From: Methylobacterium sp. J-090
GTDB lineage: Bacteria > Pseudomonadota > Alphaproteobacteria > Rhizobiales > Beijerinckiaceae
Assembly (NCBI RefSeq): GCF_022829345.1
Contig: NZ_JAKSXV010000082.1
Location: 154,187 to 218,186, forward strand
Direction of reading: 5' to 3'
Length of the DNA: 64,000 bases
In this document: in pieces, positions 1 through 7,971 of the stretch
Position numbering within the stretch: position 1 is the first letter of the stretch
How the letters are laid out: each line of letters begins with the position of its first letter
The notes under the pieces: generated by a model
Told to the model about the DNA's origin: nothing
What the model saw: the letters and a program-made list of their open reading frames with translations, nothing else
Databases searched by the model: none
Position numbers and translations under genes: made by a program

Positions 1-606
1 CTGGTCGACCAGGGTGCCTTCGGTGAGAAGGGCACGGCCGATGCGGCCCGAAATCGGGGCGCGGACATCGGTGTAGTTCAGGTTGAGCTTGGCCCGGTCG
101 CGGGCGGCCTTGGCGCCGGCCACTTCGGCCTGCGCCTGCTTCAGGCCCGCATAGGCGCTGTCGTACTGGGCCTGACTCGCCGTCTGGCGCGTCAGCAGCT
201 GTTCCAGGCGGTCGGCCTGCTGCCCGGCCAGGACCTGCGCCGCCTCCGTGCGGGCGAGCACCGCCTCGGCGCTCTGCAACTCCACCTGGAAGGGCGCCGG
301 GTCGATCTTGTAGAGGACGTCACCCTCCTTGACCAAGCTGCCCTGCTCGAAGGTCCGCTTGATGACGAGGCCCGAGACACGCGAGCGGACTTCCGCGATG
401 CGCATGGGGGCGACGCGGCCCGGCAGATCGCGCACGTAGGGAATCGGCTGCTCGCGCACGGTGACGATGCTCACCTCCGGCGGTGGGGCCGGCACCGGTG
501 CCGCCGCCTGCTGCTTCTGGTTGCAGGCCGACAGGGTGACGAGGACGATGCCGGCGGCGACGGAGGCCGGGCGCGCCCAGAACACGCGTGTGGAGGGAGA
601 CGTCAC
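1..606 (-). CDS. RND efflux periplasmic adaptor (HlyD/AcrA family), partial
   Basis: Periplasmic membrane-fusion subunit that would link an inner-membrane RND pump to an outer-membrane channel. About 202 codons are visible and the C-terminus lies beyond the left edge. The N-terminus has a lipoprotein signal with lipobox LSAC (Cys about residue 28), then the first half of a lipoyl/barrel-sandwich domain, an alpha-hairpin coiled coil (residues about 105-165) and the return strand with NYTDVRAPISGRIG. Two in-frame GTG starts are possible, at 606 and 612. An AGGAG lies at 617-621, 4 nt before GTG-612 and 10 nt before GTG-606. The pump gene would lie to the left. Family assignment is firm; the substrate cannot be told. 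Confidence 0.88.
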   Translation of the reverse strand, partial: MTSPSTRVFWARPASVAAGIVLVTLSACNQKQQAAAPVPAPPPEVSIVTVREQPIPYVRDLPGRVAPMRIAEVRSRVSGLVIKRTFEQGSLVKEGDVLYKIDPAPFQVELQSAEAVLARTEAAQVLAGQQADRLEQLLTRQTASQAQYDSAYAGLKQAQAEVAGAKAARDRAKLNLNYTDVRAPISGRIGRALLTEGTLVDQ

Positions 607-612
607 GATCAC

Positions 613-924
613 TTCGCTCCTGCGAAATCGGGTCGATGCGCGGCCCACGCGATCGGGGCCGGCAGCGCTGCGTTGAGGGGCCACGACTGTCCGGGACCGG
701 AGCGGTTCGCGGCAAACGCCGGGCCACGATGGGCGTGGTCCGACGCGGCGATGCGGGGCATCGGGGAGAAGGCTATGGCGCGAGGCCGTCGGACCGTACT
801 GGCTCGATCGCAGGCTCGCACACGATCTTGGCGATCAGACGACCATGGCGGCGCGCGCATGAAGAAATACGCCTCGACGGGGAATGGCCCGGCAAAAAGG
901 CGCCGGATCGTGCTTCCCGGCGGC
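613..924. other. Intergenic stretch with no supported gene
   Basis: Upstream of the efflux adaptor. Several frames are open on both strands, but their translations are Arg/Pro/Gly-rich shadows with no domain, signal peptide or ribosome-binding site. No TetR-type regulator, common next to such pumps, is seen here. It presumably carries the promoter of the adaptor. Confidence 0.5.
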
Positions 925-1239
925 TCAGGTATGGCGCCGGGGCGGCCGGTCCGGCGGCTGGGTCACGCGGCTCTCGGCCGAATGCGACGGGGCCACGCCG
1001 AAAGCGTCCCCCTCCAGCGGCAACGGCATGAACCGCGGTAAGGGGGCCGCGATCGTATCGCGAAAGTCGTCCGCCTCCGCTGCCGCATGCGGCAACCGCA
1101 CGGTGGCTCCGCACGTCGATCCATCGTCACTCAGGACGACCGCGCTCACGGAGAAGGGAGAGGCCGAAGCGCTGGCGACCGAGCCCGCATCGGACAGGAG
1201 GCCGAAGACGACGAGAAGCAGGGCGACCGCATGGACCAT
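925..1239 (-). CDS. Small secreted hypothetical protein
   Basis: Unrecognised protein of 104 residues if started at the ATG at 1239. The first 25 or so residues look like a signal peptide (hydrophobic run VALLLVVFGLLS followed by small residues and ASA). The mature part is short, contains one Cys and a Pro/Arg-rich tail, and matches no family I know. The frame could extend upstream to 1332, but that would place the hydrophobic segment 40 residues in, so the inner ATG is preferred. It has no obvious operon partner. It could also be a chance open frame; the signal-like start is the only positive evidence. Confidence 0.4.
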   Translation of the reverse strand: MVHAVALLLVVFGLLSDAGSVASASASPFSVSAVVLSDDGSTCGATVRLPHAAAEADDFRDTIAAPLPRFMPLPLEGDAFGVAPSHSAESRVTQPPDRPPRRHT

Positions 1240-1580
1240 GCGCGACAGGATCGACGTCCGCACTCCTCGGGACGGCGCGTGGATCGATCGCGGGCCGGTC
1301 TGCGGCTGGTTGTATGTTCCAGAACTTCTCACGGTCTGAAGTCTGGTGCATGACGCCGCCGGCTACAAGTTCCTGCGGCATTGTGTCAGGGTTCGGTCGG
1401 ACCCCGCTGGTCGACGCCGTTGCGCGGATCACACAGGGCGTCCGCCTTCCACCGCGTCGCGGTTGACCGTTCCCCGTCCGGCGGCCAAGGCTCCGTCCCC
1501 GGCCATCGGCCGCCGACCATCTGCCTGCCGGGTCCGGCGCCGCGACGGCGCCGAACCTGCTTCGGCTGGAGGAGACAACC
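1240..1580. other. Intergenic region between two divergent secreted-protein genes
   Basis: No gene is supported. The sequence is divergent promoter space for the small secreted protein on the left and the L,D-transpeptidase on the right. A GGAGGAGA just before 1581 is a good ribosome-binding site for the latter. Confidence 0.5.
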
Positions 1581-2168
1581 ATGCAGACCCGCATGCCGAC
1601 GCGCCGCGGCCTTGCCGCCTCGGTTCTCGCGGCCGCCCTGACGTTTGCGACGGCGCCCGGCGCCCGGGCCGGCAACCCGTTCGACAGCGGTCCCATCGCC
1701 GACTTCATGAACATCTTCCGCGAGCAGGCGATTCCGCGCGAGACCGTCGCCTGGAAGGGTGCGGAGAAGCCCGGCACCGTCGTGGTCTCCACGAGCCAGC
1801 GCCGCCTGTTCTACGTGCTCCCCGGCGGGCAGGCCGTGCGCTACGGCGTCGGCGTCGGGCGCCAGGGCTTCTCGTGGTCGGGCCAGAAGGCCGTGACCAT
1901 GAAGAAGGAATGGCCGGATTGGCGCCCGCCGGCACAGATGCTCGCCCGCCGCCCCGACTTGCCGCGCTTCATGGCCGGCGGCCAGGACAACCCGCTGGGC
2001 GCCCGCGCGATGTATCTCGGCTCCACGCTCTACCGCATCCACGGTTCGAACGAGCCCGAGACCATGGGCGCCGCCGTCTCGTCGGGCTGCATCCGCATGA
2101 CCAACAAGGACGTGGTCGATCTCTACGACCGCGTGAAGGTCGGCACCAAGGTCGTCGTCCGCAACTGA
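1581..2168 (+). CDS. L,D-transpeptidase (YkuD domain)
   Basis: Periplasmic enzyme that forms 3-3 peptidoglycan cross-links or attaches proteins to peptidoglycan through an active-site cysteine. The 195-residue product has a signal peptide (about 1-30, ending ARA), and a YkuD domain from about residue 64 to the end. The catalytic motif is visible as His154, then SSGC with Cys170 and Arg172 (CIRM). The start is supported by GGAGGAGA a few bases upstream. A paralogue with the same architecture lies at 10066-10596. The specific cross-linking role is not deducible. Confidence 0.93.
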   Translation: MQTRMPTRRGLAASVLAAALTFATAPGARAGNPFDSGPIADFMNIFREQAIPRETVAWKGAEKPGTVVVSTSQRRLFYVLPGGQAVRYGVGVGRQGFSWSGQKAVTMKKEWPDWRPPAQMLARRPDLPRFMAGGQDNPLGARAMYLGSTLYRIHGSNEPETMGAAVSSGCIRMTNKDVVDLYDRVKVGTKVVVRN

Positions 2169-2255
2169 TTTTGTCGAGACCAAGGGGAAGCACCCGGGTC
2201 TCGACGACTCCCCCGCCCGCCTCTGGTCGGCTCATCCTGAATCGCCAGAGGGCAC

Positions 2256-3059
2256 ATGATCTTCGGTGTCGATCCCGGCCTGCTCGCGGGCCTGTTCGCC
2301 GTGGCGGTCGCGGCGGGGTGCGTCGATGCCATCGCGGGCGGCGGCGGCCTGATCACGCTCCCGACGTTGCTGCTGGCCGGCCTCGATCCCGTGAGCGCCA
2401 TCGCGACGAACAAGCTCCAGGGCTCCGCGGGCGCCGTTTCCTCCACCCTCGCCTTCGCCCGGCGTGGCCTGATCCACTGGCCGGCCGCCTGGAAGATCGC
2501 GGTCTCGGCCGGTCTTGCCTCGGTCGCCGGAGCCCTGTGCGTCAGCCTCCTGCCGCGCCCCGTCCTCGATGCCGGTGTGCCGATCCTGCTCGTCGGAATC
2601 GCCCTCTACTTCGCCACCGCCCGGCGCATGAGCGCCGAGGACGCCACGGCGCGGATGAGTCCGGCCGTGTTCGCCCTGACCTGGGCGCCGGCAGTGGGCT
2701 TCTACGATGGGGTGTTCGGGCCGGGCGCCGGCGCGTTCTACATGATCGGGTTCGTCACCCTGCTGGGCCTCGGCGTCGTGCGCGCCACCGCCCACACCAA
2801 GCTCGCCAATGCGGCGAGCAACCTCGGGAGTCTCGCGCTGTTCGCGTTCGGGGGACACGTGTTCTGGGCCATCGGCCTGACCATGGCGGTGGGGGCGATC
2901 CTCGGCGCGCAGATCGGCGCCCGCCTCGCCATTCGGCTCGGAGCACGGCTGATCCGGCCGCTCCTCGTCACCATCGCGTGCGCCATGGCGATCCGGTTGC
3001 TCTCCGACCCGGCGAACCCGCTCCGGCACGCCGTGGTCGGTCTGTTCTCCGCTGGGTGA
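2256..3059 (+). CDS. TSUP (TauE/SafE) family membrane exporter
   Basis: Inner-membrane protein of the sulfite/sulfonate exporter-like TSUP family, 267 residues, about eight hydrophobic segments. The family hallmark is duplicated: an N-terminal VDAIAGGGGLITLPTLLL-type stretch with a following TNKLQG (about residues 23-55), and a C-terminal half with GPGAGAFY and HTKLANAASN (about residues 155-190). It follows the L,D-transpeptidase on the same strand with 87 nt between and converges on mch. Known substrates of the family are sulfite, organosulfonates and other small anions; which one applies here cannot be told. Confidence 0.9.
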   Translation: MIFGVDPGLLAGLFAVAVAAGCVDAIAGGGGLITLPTLLLAGLDPVSAIATNKLQGSAGAVSSTLAFARRGLIHWPAAWKIAVSAGLASVAGALCVSLLPRPVLDAGVPILLVGIALYFATARRMSAEDATARMSPAVFALTWAPAVGFYDGVFGPGAGAFYMIGFVTLLGLGVVRATAHTKLANAASNLGSLALFAFGGHVFWAIGLTMAVGAILGAQIGARLAIRLGARLIRPLLVTIACAMAIRLLSDPANPLRHAVVGLFSAG

Positions 3060-3074
3060 TCGGCGCGGCAAGAC

Positions 3075-4121
3075 TTACCGTGGCATGAACGCCCAGTAGT
3101 CGAGGTCGAGGATCACCGACGGGTCGTAGGCATCGCCGACCTTGTCGGGGTGGCTGCCGCAGGGCTGGTTCTTCGTCGCCACCGTGCGCAGGCGCAGCAG
3201 CCCGACATCGGACCGGCCGGGCAGTTCGGCCGTCTCCAGCACCTCGCTCCAGGCATAGACCGTGTCGCCGGCGAACAGCGGCGCCACGTGGCGGCCGGCG
3301 TTGATGCCGGCCAGCGCGAACGCGTTGGCGAGACCGTTGAAGCTGAGCGCGCGCGCCAGCGAGATCACGTGGCCGCCGTAGATCAGCCGCCGGCCGAAGC
3401 GGGTGTCCTTCGTCGCGAAGGCGTCGAAATGGACCTTGGCGGTGTTCTGGAACAGGCGCGTGGCGATCTGGTGCTCGGCCTCCTCCACGGTCATGCCGTC
3501 AACGTGGTCGATCTTCTCGCCGACGACGTAGTCCGAGAAACGGTGCGGGCTGCCCGCCAGATCGACATCGTAGGCGCGCGCCTCCAGCGGCGGCAGTGCC
3601 CCGGCGAGGTCGGCCGGCGACACCACCTTGGCGAAGGTCGGCACATGCTCCTGCGCGATCGTCGCCTCGGGGTCGCGCTTCTTGACGAGGACCCAGCGGC
3701 AATAGCTGAGCACCGTCTCGCCACTGGCGTCCGAACCCGTCGAGCGGACGTAGACCACGCCGGTCTGGCGGTTCGAACTCTCCTTGAGACCGATGACCTC
3801 TGAGACCGTGGACAGGGTCTCGCCCGGATAGACCGGCCGGTGGAAGCCGCCCTCGGCGTAGCCGAGGTTGGCCAGGGCGTTGAGCGAGATGTCCGGTACG
3901 GTCTTGCCGAACACCACGTGGAAGGTGAGCAGATCGTCGAGCGGGCTCTGCGGGTAGCCGAGCTTACGCGCGAAGGCGTCCGACGACTGGACCGCGAAGC
4001 GCGGGCCGTAGAGCGCGGTGTAGAGCGCCACGTCGCCGGTGGTGACCGTGCGGGGCGTGGCATGGCGGATGGTCTCGCCGAGGCGGTAATCCTCGAAGAA
4101 GCGGCCGGGATTGGTCTTCAT
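3075..4121 (-). CDS. mch: Mesaconyl-CoA hydratase (beta-methylmalyl-CoA dehydratase)
   Basis: Interconverts mesaconyl-C1-CoA and beta-methylmalyl-CoA in the ethylmalonyl-CoA pathway, the route by which Methylobacterium and Rhodobacter regenerate glyoxylate from acetyl-CoA without isocitrate lyase. The 348-residue protein carries two MaoC-like hot-dog domains (about 10-165 and 185-340). Its N-terminus (NPGRFFEDYRLGETIRHATP) and the IYGGHVISLARALSFNGLAN stretch are typical of this enzyme rather than generic MaoC dehydratases. The Methylobacterium literature also calls it meaC or mcd. It lies 36 nt downstream of the YggT gene on the same strand, so the two may be co-transcribed. Confidence 0.88.
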   Translation of the reverse strand: MKTNPGRFFEDYRLGETIRHATPRTVTTGDVALYTALYGPRFAVQSSDAFARKLGYPQSPLDDLLTFHVVFGKTVPDISLNALANLGYAEGGFHRPVYPGETLSTVSEVIGLKESSNRQTGVVYVRSTGSDASGETVLSYCRWVLVKKRDPEATIAQEHVPTFAKVVSPADLAGALPPLEARAYDVDLAGSPHRFSDYVVGEKIDHVDGMTVEEAEHQIATRLFQNTAKVHFDAFATKDTRFGRRLIYGGHVISLARALSFNGLANAFALAGINAGRHVAPLFAGDTVYAWSEVLETAELPGRSDVGLLRLRTVATKNQPCGSHPDKVGDAYDPSVILDLDYWAFMPR

Positions 4122-4157
4122 GGGCGCGGATCGTCCTCTCGCGAAGGAATGGGGCGC

Positions 4158-4460
4158 TCAGCGCGTGTAGACGGTGGCCTGCACCGGCACGAATTCGTGG
4201 AGCAGGCGGCTGGCGAAGAGCAGCAGCAGCACCAGCACGATGGGCGACAGGTCGACGCCGCCGAGGTTGGGCAGGATGTTGCGGATCGGCCGCAGCACTG
4301 GTTCGGTGAGCCGGTAGAGCACCTCGCCGATCTGCGAGACGATGGGATTTCGGACGTTCACCACGTTGAACGCCACGAGCCAGCTCAGGACGGCGCTGGC
4401 GATGAGCACGTAGATGTAGAGCTGGACGACGGTGTCGAAGAGCCAGAGGAAGGCGTTCAT
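4158..4460 (-). CDS. YggT family membrane protein
   Basis: Small integral membrane protein of 100 residues with two hydrophobic segments (about 8-30 and 68-90) and the conserved loop containing RLTEPVLRPIRNILP. The start is taken at the ATG at 4460, which gives MNAFLWLFDTVVQ at the N-terminus as in the family. An in-frame extension to 4517 has no hydrophobic content. YggT proteins have been linked to osmotic/K+ tolerance and, as YlmG, to cell or plastid division, but their molecular role is unclear. It is upstream of mch on the same strand. Confidence 0.9.
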   Translation of the reverse strand: MNAFLWLFDTVVQLYIYVLIASAVLSWLVAFNVVNVRNPIVSQIGEVLYRLTEPVLRPIRNILPNLGGVDLSPIVLVLLLLFASRLLHEFVPVQATVYTR

Positions 4461-4536
4461 GCGTGGGATCGATGTCCTCGTGGTCCCGCGCTCCGGGCAC
4501 GGTTCACGCGCCCGCACGGCAGCAGGATTTCCGGAA

Positions 4537-4566
4537 TTGACAGGCCGGCGTGCGCAAGCCTAAAAG
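4537..4566 (+). promoter_or_regulatory. Sigma70-type promoter for tRNA-Ala
   Basis: A perfect TTGACA at 4537-4542 and TAAAAG at 4561-4566 separated by 18 nt. The tRNA begins 17 nt after the -10 element, consistent with initiation just upstream of the mature 5' end. Confidence 0.6.
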
Positions 4567-4582
4567 GCCCGCACCCCGGAAC

Positions 4583-4658
4583 GGGGCTGTAGCTCAGATG
4601 GGAGAGCGCCGCAATCGCACTGCGGAGGTCAGCGGTTCGATCCCGCTCAGCTCCACCA
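4583..4658 (+). tRNA. tRNA-Ala (CGC)
   Basis: A 76-nt cloverleaf including an encoded CCA end. The acceptor strands GGGGCTG and CAGCTCC pair. The D arm is GCTC/GAGC, the anticodon stem CCGCA/TGCGG closes the loop ATCGCAC with anticodon CGC, and the T arm is AGCGG/CCGCT around TTCGATC. It reads GCG codons, which are frequent in this GC-rich genome. It stands alone with its own candidate promoter. Confidence 0.95.
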
Positions 4659-4886
4659 CCGTTTTCTCGGAGGAGATCGGTGGTGATGCGATTCCCGGTC
4701 AGCGCCGCGCCGTCGAAGACATCCAGCATAATTCCTGACGTCCGCGGCGGGATCGACCTGCTCGAAGTCGACGCGCGCGCCGCTTGGCGCGTTGCAACCG
4801 GCTGATCCTGGACCGGCGACTGCCCGGACCCCCGTCACCCGCCGTCCGATCCGCGAACCGACGTCGATCGGCGGTCTCGGTCCCGC

Positions 4887-4911
4887 GATCGATACCCATC
4901 CCGTATCGATC
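4887..4911. promoter_or_regulatory. Perfect 9-bp inverted repeat, candidate operator
   Basis: GATCGATAC at 4887-4895 is mirrored by GTATCGATC at 4903-4911 with a 7-nt spacer. It lies about 110 nt upstream of the transporter start. The perfect symmetry and position suggest a dimeric repressor or activator site; no regulator gene is adjacent. Confidence 0.5.
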
Positions 4912-4933
4912 AATCCGTTCATCGCATTGGACG

Positions 4934-5006
4934 AACTATAAGTTGCCCCCTAACCCTGGATGCCAAGGCGCATCGGGTTCGGTTCGGTGCGAACACAACT
5001 ATAGTT
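4934..5006. promoter_or_regulatory. Pair of AACTATA(A)GTT palindromes, candidate operator pair
   Basis: AACTATAAGTT at 4934-4944 and the perfect palindrome AACTATAGTT at 4997-5006 are near-identical and about 62 nt apart. The second ends 13 nt before the ATG at 5020, so a bound repressor could block transcription or initiation. The regulator family cannot be identified from this. Confidence 0.5.
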
Positions 5007-5019
5007 CCGGGTGGAAACG

Positions 5020-6348
5020 ATGGCGCTGGCTATTCCGCTGGAGGCGCAGGCGCGGGGCCGCGTGCGCTGGGGCATTCTGCTGATGCTGTTCACGACCACG
5101 GTCGTGAACTACGCCGATCGGGCCATCATCTCGATCGCCGGCACGCCGATGTCCCAGGATCTCGGCCTGACGCCGGTGAGCCTGGGTTACATCCTTTCCG
5201 CCTTCAGCTGGTCCTACGTCGCCGCGCAGATGCCCGGCGGTTGGATGCTCGATCGTTACGGCTCCAAATGGGTCTATGCGGGAGGCATCTTCTTCTGGTC
5301 CGTGTTCACCTTGGCTCAGGGCTGGGTCGGCTTCTTCGGCGGCGGCGCGGTGGCCATGCTGTTCGCCCTTCGCTTCCTCGTCGGCATCGCCGAGGCCCCG
5401 TCCTTCCCCGGCAACGCCCGGATCGTGACGGCCTGGTTCCCGAGCGCGGAGCGGGGCAAGGCGAGCGCGATCTTCAATTCGGCCCAGTACTTCGCCCCCG
5501 TCCTGTTCGCCCCCCTGACGGCTTGGGTCACGCACGAATACGGCTGGCGCTACGCCTTCATCGTCATGGGGGTGATTGGCATCGTGCTCGCGCTGATCTG
5601 GGTCCGTGTGATCCACGATCCCGCCGACCACCCCACCGTGACCCGCGCCGAACTCGACCACATCGCCTCCGGCGGCGCCCTGCTGGCGCTGGATGGGGAG
5701 AAGTCCGCCGACAGGAAGGGCTTCGATTGGGGAACCGTGCGCCAGCTCCTCTCCAACCGCATGCTGGTGGGCATCTACGTGGCGCAGCACTGCATCAACG
5801 TGATGACCTACTTCTTCCTCACCTGGTTTCCGATCTACCTCGTCAAGCAGCGCGGCCTCACCGTGCTCCAGGCCGGATTCGTCGCCTCGCTGCCGGCGCT
5901 CTGCGGCTTCCTCGGCGGCATCCTGGGCGGCGTCATCTCGGACGCGATCCTGAAGCGCACCGGCTCGCTCACGAAGGCCCGCAAGATCCCGATCGTGGCC
6001 GGCATGCTGCTCTCGATGTCGATCATCGCCTGCAACTACGTCGATTCGCCGGCCTTCGTGATCGGCTTCATGGCGCTGGCCTTCTTCGGCAAGGGCATCG
6101 GGGCGCTCGGCTGGGCGGTGATCTCGGACACCTCGCCGAAGGAGGCGGCGGGCCTCAGCGGCGCCATCTTCAACATGTTCGGCAACACTGCCGGCATCAC
6201 AACGCCGATCGTCATCGGCTACCTCGTCCAGGTGTCCGGCTCGTTCAACGGCGCCCTGGTCTTCGTCGGCTGCAACGCGCTGATCGCGATGATCGCCTAC
6301 CTCGTCATCGTCGGCGAGATCCGGCGCGTCGAACTGCGCAAGTCCTGA
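5020..6348 (+). CDS. gudP: MFS transporter, D-galactarate/D-glucarate type (ACS family)
   Basis: Proton-coupled inner-membrane importer of sugar diacids, about 442 residues with 12 predicted membrane segments. The N-terminus has the family hallmark NYADRAIISIAGTPM followed by YVAAQMPGGWMLDRYGSKWVY (major-facilitator motif A). The central cytoplasmic loop contains the conserved VIHDPADHP. A GTG at 5011 is also in frame, but GGTGGA lies just upstream of the ATG at 5020, so that start is preferred. It precedes garD by 27 nt, supporting a galactarate/glucarate substrate. GarP and GudP cannot be separated by sequence alone. Confidence 0.85.
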   Translation: MALAIPLEAQARGRVRWGILLMLFTTTVVNYADRAIISIAGTPMSQDLGLTPVSLGYILSAFSWSYVAAQMPGGWMLDRYGSKWVYAGGIFFWSVFTLAQGWVGFFGGGAVAMLFALRFLVGIAEAPSFPGNARIVTAWFPSAERGKASAIFNSAQYFAPVLFAPLTAWVTHEYGWRYAFIVMGVIGIVLALIWVRVIHDPADHPTVTRAELDHIASGGALLALDGEKSADRKGFDWGTVRQLLSNRMLVGIYVAQHCINVMTYFFLTWFPIYLVKQRGLTVLQAGFVASLPALCGFLGGILGGVISDAILKRTGSLTKARKIPIVAGMLLSMSIIACNYVDSPAFVIGFMALAFFGKGIGALGWAVISDTSPKEAAGLSGAIFNMFGNTAGITTPIVIGYLVQVSGSFNGALVFVGCNALIAMIAYLVIVGEIRRVELRKS

Positions 6349-6375
6349 ATCGGGAAAGGCCTGAGGAGAACGACC

Positions 6376-7941
6376 ATGCTCGGTGAACCGGCCGCCATGA
6401 CTGAGAACACCGGGGACACGCCCCGCACCCTGCGCCTGCACGAGCACGACAACGTCGCCATCGTGGTCAACGCCTTCGGGTTGCCGGCCGGCACGGTCTT
6501 CGCCGACGGACTGACCCTGGTGGAGTTCGTGCCGCAGGGGCACAAGGTGGCGCTCGTGGACATCCCGCAGGGCGGCACGGTGGTGCGCTACGGCGAGGTG
6601 GTGGGCATCGCGCTGCGCCCCCTGCCGCGCGGGTCCTGGGTCGAGGAATCGAGCGTCGAGACGCCGGTGGCGCCCGACCTCGACGCCCTGGAGAAGGCGA
6701 CCCGCGTGCCCGCCCCCCTGCCGCCGCTCGACGGCTACACCTTCGAGGGCTACCGCAACCCGGACGGCTCGGTCGGCACCAAGAACATCCTGGCGATCTC
6801 GATCAGCGTGCAATGCGTGGCCGGCACCCTCGACGTCGCCATCCGGCGGATCAAGCAGGAGCTGCTGCCGCGCTACCCCAACGTCGACGACGTGGTGGGT
6901 CTCACGCACGCCTATGGCTGCGGCGTCGCCATCAACGCACCCGAGGCGGTGATCCCGATCCGCACCCTGCAGAGCCTCGCCCGCAACCCGAATTTCGGCG
7001 GCGAGGTCATGGTGGTCGGCCTCGGCTGCGAGAAGCTCGTCTCCGAGCGCCTTCTGCCGGACGGAGGTGCCGCCGAAGACGGCGGTGTCGTGCGCCTGCA
7101 GGACGAGCGTCACGCAGGCTTCGGCATGATGCTCGACAGCATCATGACCATGGCGGAGGCTCGCCTCGAAGTGCTCAACCGGCGCACCCGCGAGACCTGT
7201 CCGGCCGCCGACCTCGTGGTCGGCCTGCAATGCGGCGGCAGCGACGCCTTTTCGGGCGTCACCGCCAACCCGGCCCTCGGCCATGCCGCCGACCTGCTCG
7301 TGCGCTGTGGCGCCACCGTGCTGTTCTCCGAGGTGACGGAGGTACGCGACGCGATCCATCTGCTCACCCCCCGCGCCGCGACGCCCGAGGTCGCCGACGC
7401 GCTGATCCGCGAGATGGCCTGGTACGACGATTACCTCGCCAAAGGCGGGGCCGACCGCCGGGCCAACCCGTCGCCCGGCAACAAGAAGGGCGGCCTCAAC
7501 AACATCGTCGAGAAGGCCCTGGGCTCGGTCGCCAAATCCGGCACCTCGGCCATCACGGGCGTGCTCGCGCCCGGCGAGCGGGTCCGCGAAAAGGGCCTGA
7601 TCTTCGCCGCGACGCCGGCCAGCGACTTCGTCTGCGGCACCCTCCAGCTCGCCTCCGGCATGACGCTCCAGGTCTTCTCCACCGGCCGGGGCACGCCCTA
7701 CGGCCTCGCCCACGCGCCGGTGATCAAGGTGGCGACCCGCACCGAACTGGCGGAGCGCTGGTCCGACCTCATCGACCTCGATGCCGGCCGTATCGCCACG
7801 GGCCACTCAACCATCGAGGAAACCGGCTGGGACCTGTTCCACCTCATCCTCGACGTCGCCAGCGGTCGCAAGCAGCCGTGGTCCGATCGCTGGGGCCTGT
7901 TCAACGACCTCACGTTGTTCAATCCGGCGCCGATCACCTGA
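6376..7941 (+). CDS. garD: Galactarate dehydratase
   Basis: Dehydrates galactarate to 5-keto-4-deoxy-glucarate, the first step of its catabolism in the cytoplasm. The 521-residue length agrees with the enterobacterial enzyme. It has an N-terminal SAF-like domain (about 20-90, [13 protein letters not shown]) and an UxaA/GarD dehydratase body with [21 protein letters not shown] and [20 protein letters not shown], whose cysteines and histidines fit the metal site. GAGGAGAA before the ATG is a good ribosome-binding site. It is the second gene of an operon with the transporter. The aldolase and reductase of the pathway are not in the window. Altronate dehydratase (UxaA) is a less likely alternative. 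Confidence 0.88.
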   Translation: MLGEPAAMTENTGDTPRTLRLHEHDNVAIVVNAFGLPAGTVFADGLTLVEFVPQGHKVALVDIPQGGTVVRYGEVVGIALRPLPRGSWVEESSVETPVAPDLDALEKATRVPAPLPPLDGYTFEGYRNPDGSVGTKNILAISISVQCVAGTLDVAIRRIKQELLPRYPNVDDVVGLTHAYGCGVAINAPEAVIPIRTLQSLARNPNFGGEVMVVGLGCEKLVSERLLPDGGAAEDGGVVRLQDERHAGFGMMLDSIMTMAEARLEVLNRRTRETCPAADLVVGLQCGGSDAFSGVTANPALGHAADLLVRCGATVLFSEVTEVRDAIHLLTPRAATPEVADALIREMAWYDDYLAKGGADRRANPSPGNKKGGLNNIVEKALGSVAKSGTSAITGVLAPGERVREKGLIFAATPASDFVCGTLQLASGMTLQVFSTGRGTPYGLAHAPVIKVATRTELAERWSDLIDLDAGRIATGHSTIEETGWDLFHLILDVASGRKQPWSDRWGLFNDLTLFNPAPIT

Positions 7942-7971
7942 GGGACACCCTCATGCCGCTCGCGCCCGGGC

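Larger units (their letters stand above)
4659..5019. other. Regulatory intergenic region before the sugar-acid operon
   Basis: No gene is supported between tRNA-Ala and the transporter. The right half carries several palindromes annotated separately (4887-4911, 4934-4944, 4997-5006), suggesting a tightly regulated promoter for the transporter-garD pair. Confidence 0.55.

Noticed and set aside
1346..3088. 580-codon plus-strand frame over the L,D-transpeptidase and TSUP genes
   Set aside because: Out-of-frame Arg/Pro-rich shadow of two recognisable genes.
4999..7806. 935-codon open frame on the minus strand across the transporter and garD
   Set aside because: It is antisense to two well-recognised genes. 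Its translation is Asp/His/Arg/Gly-rich with no domain, as expected for the complementary strand of a GC-rich gene.
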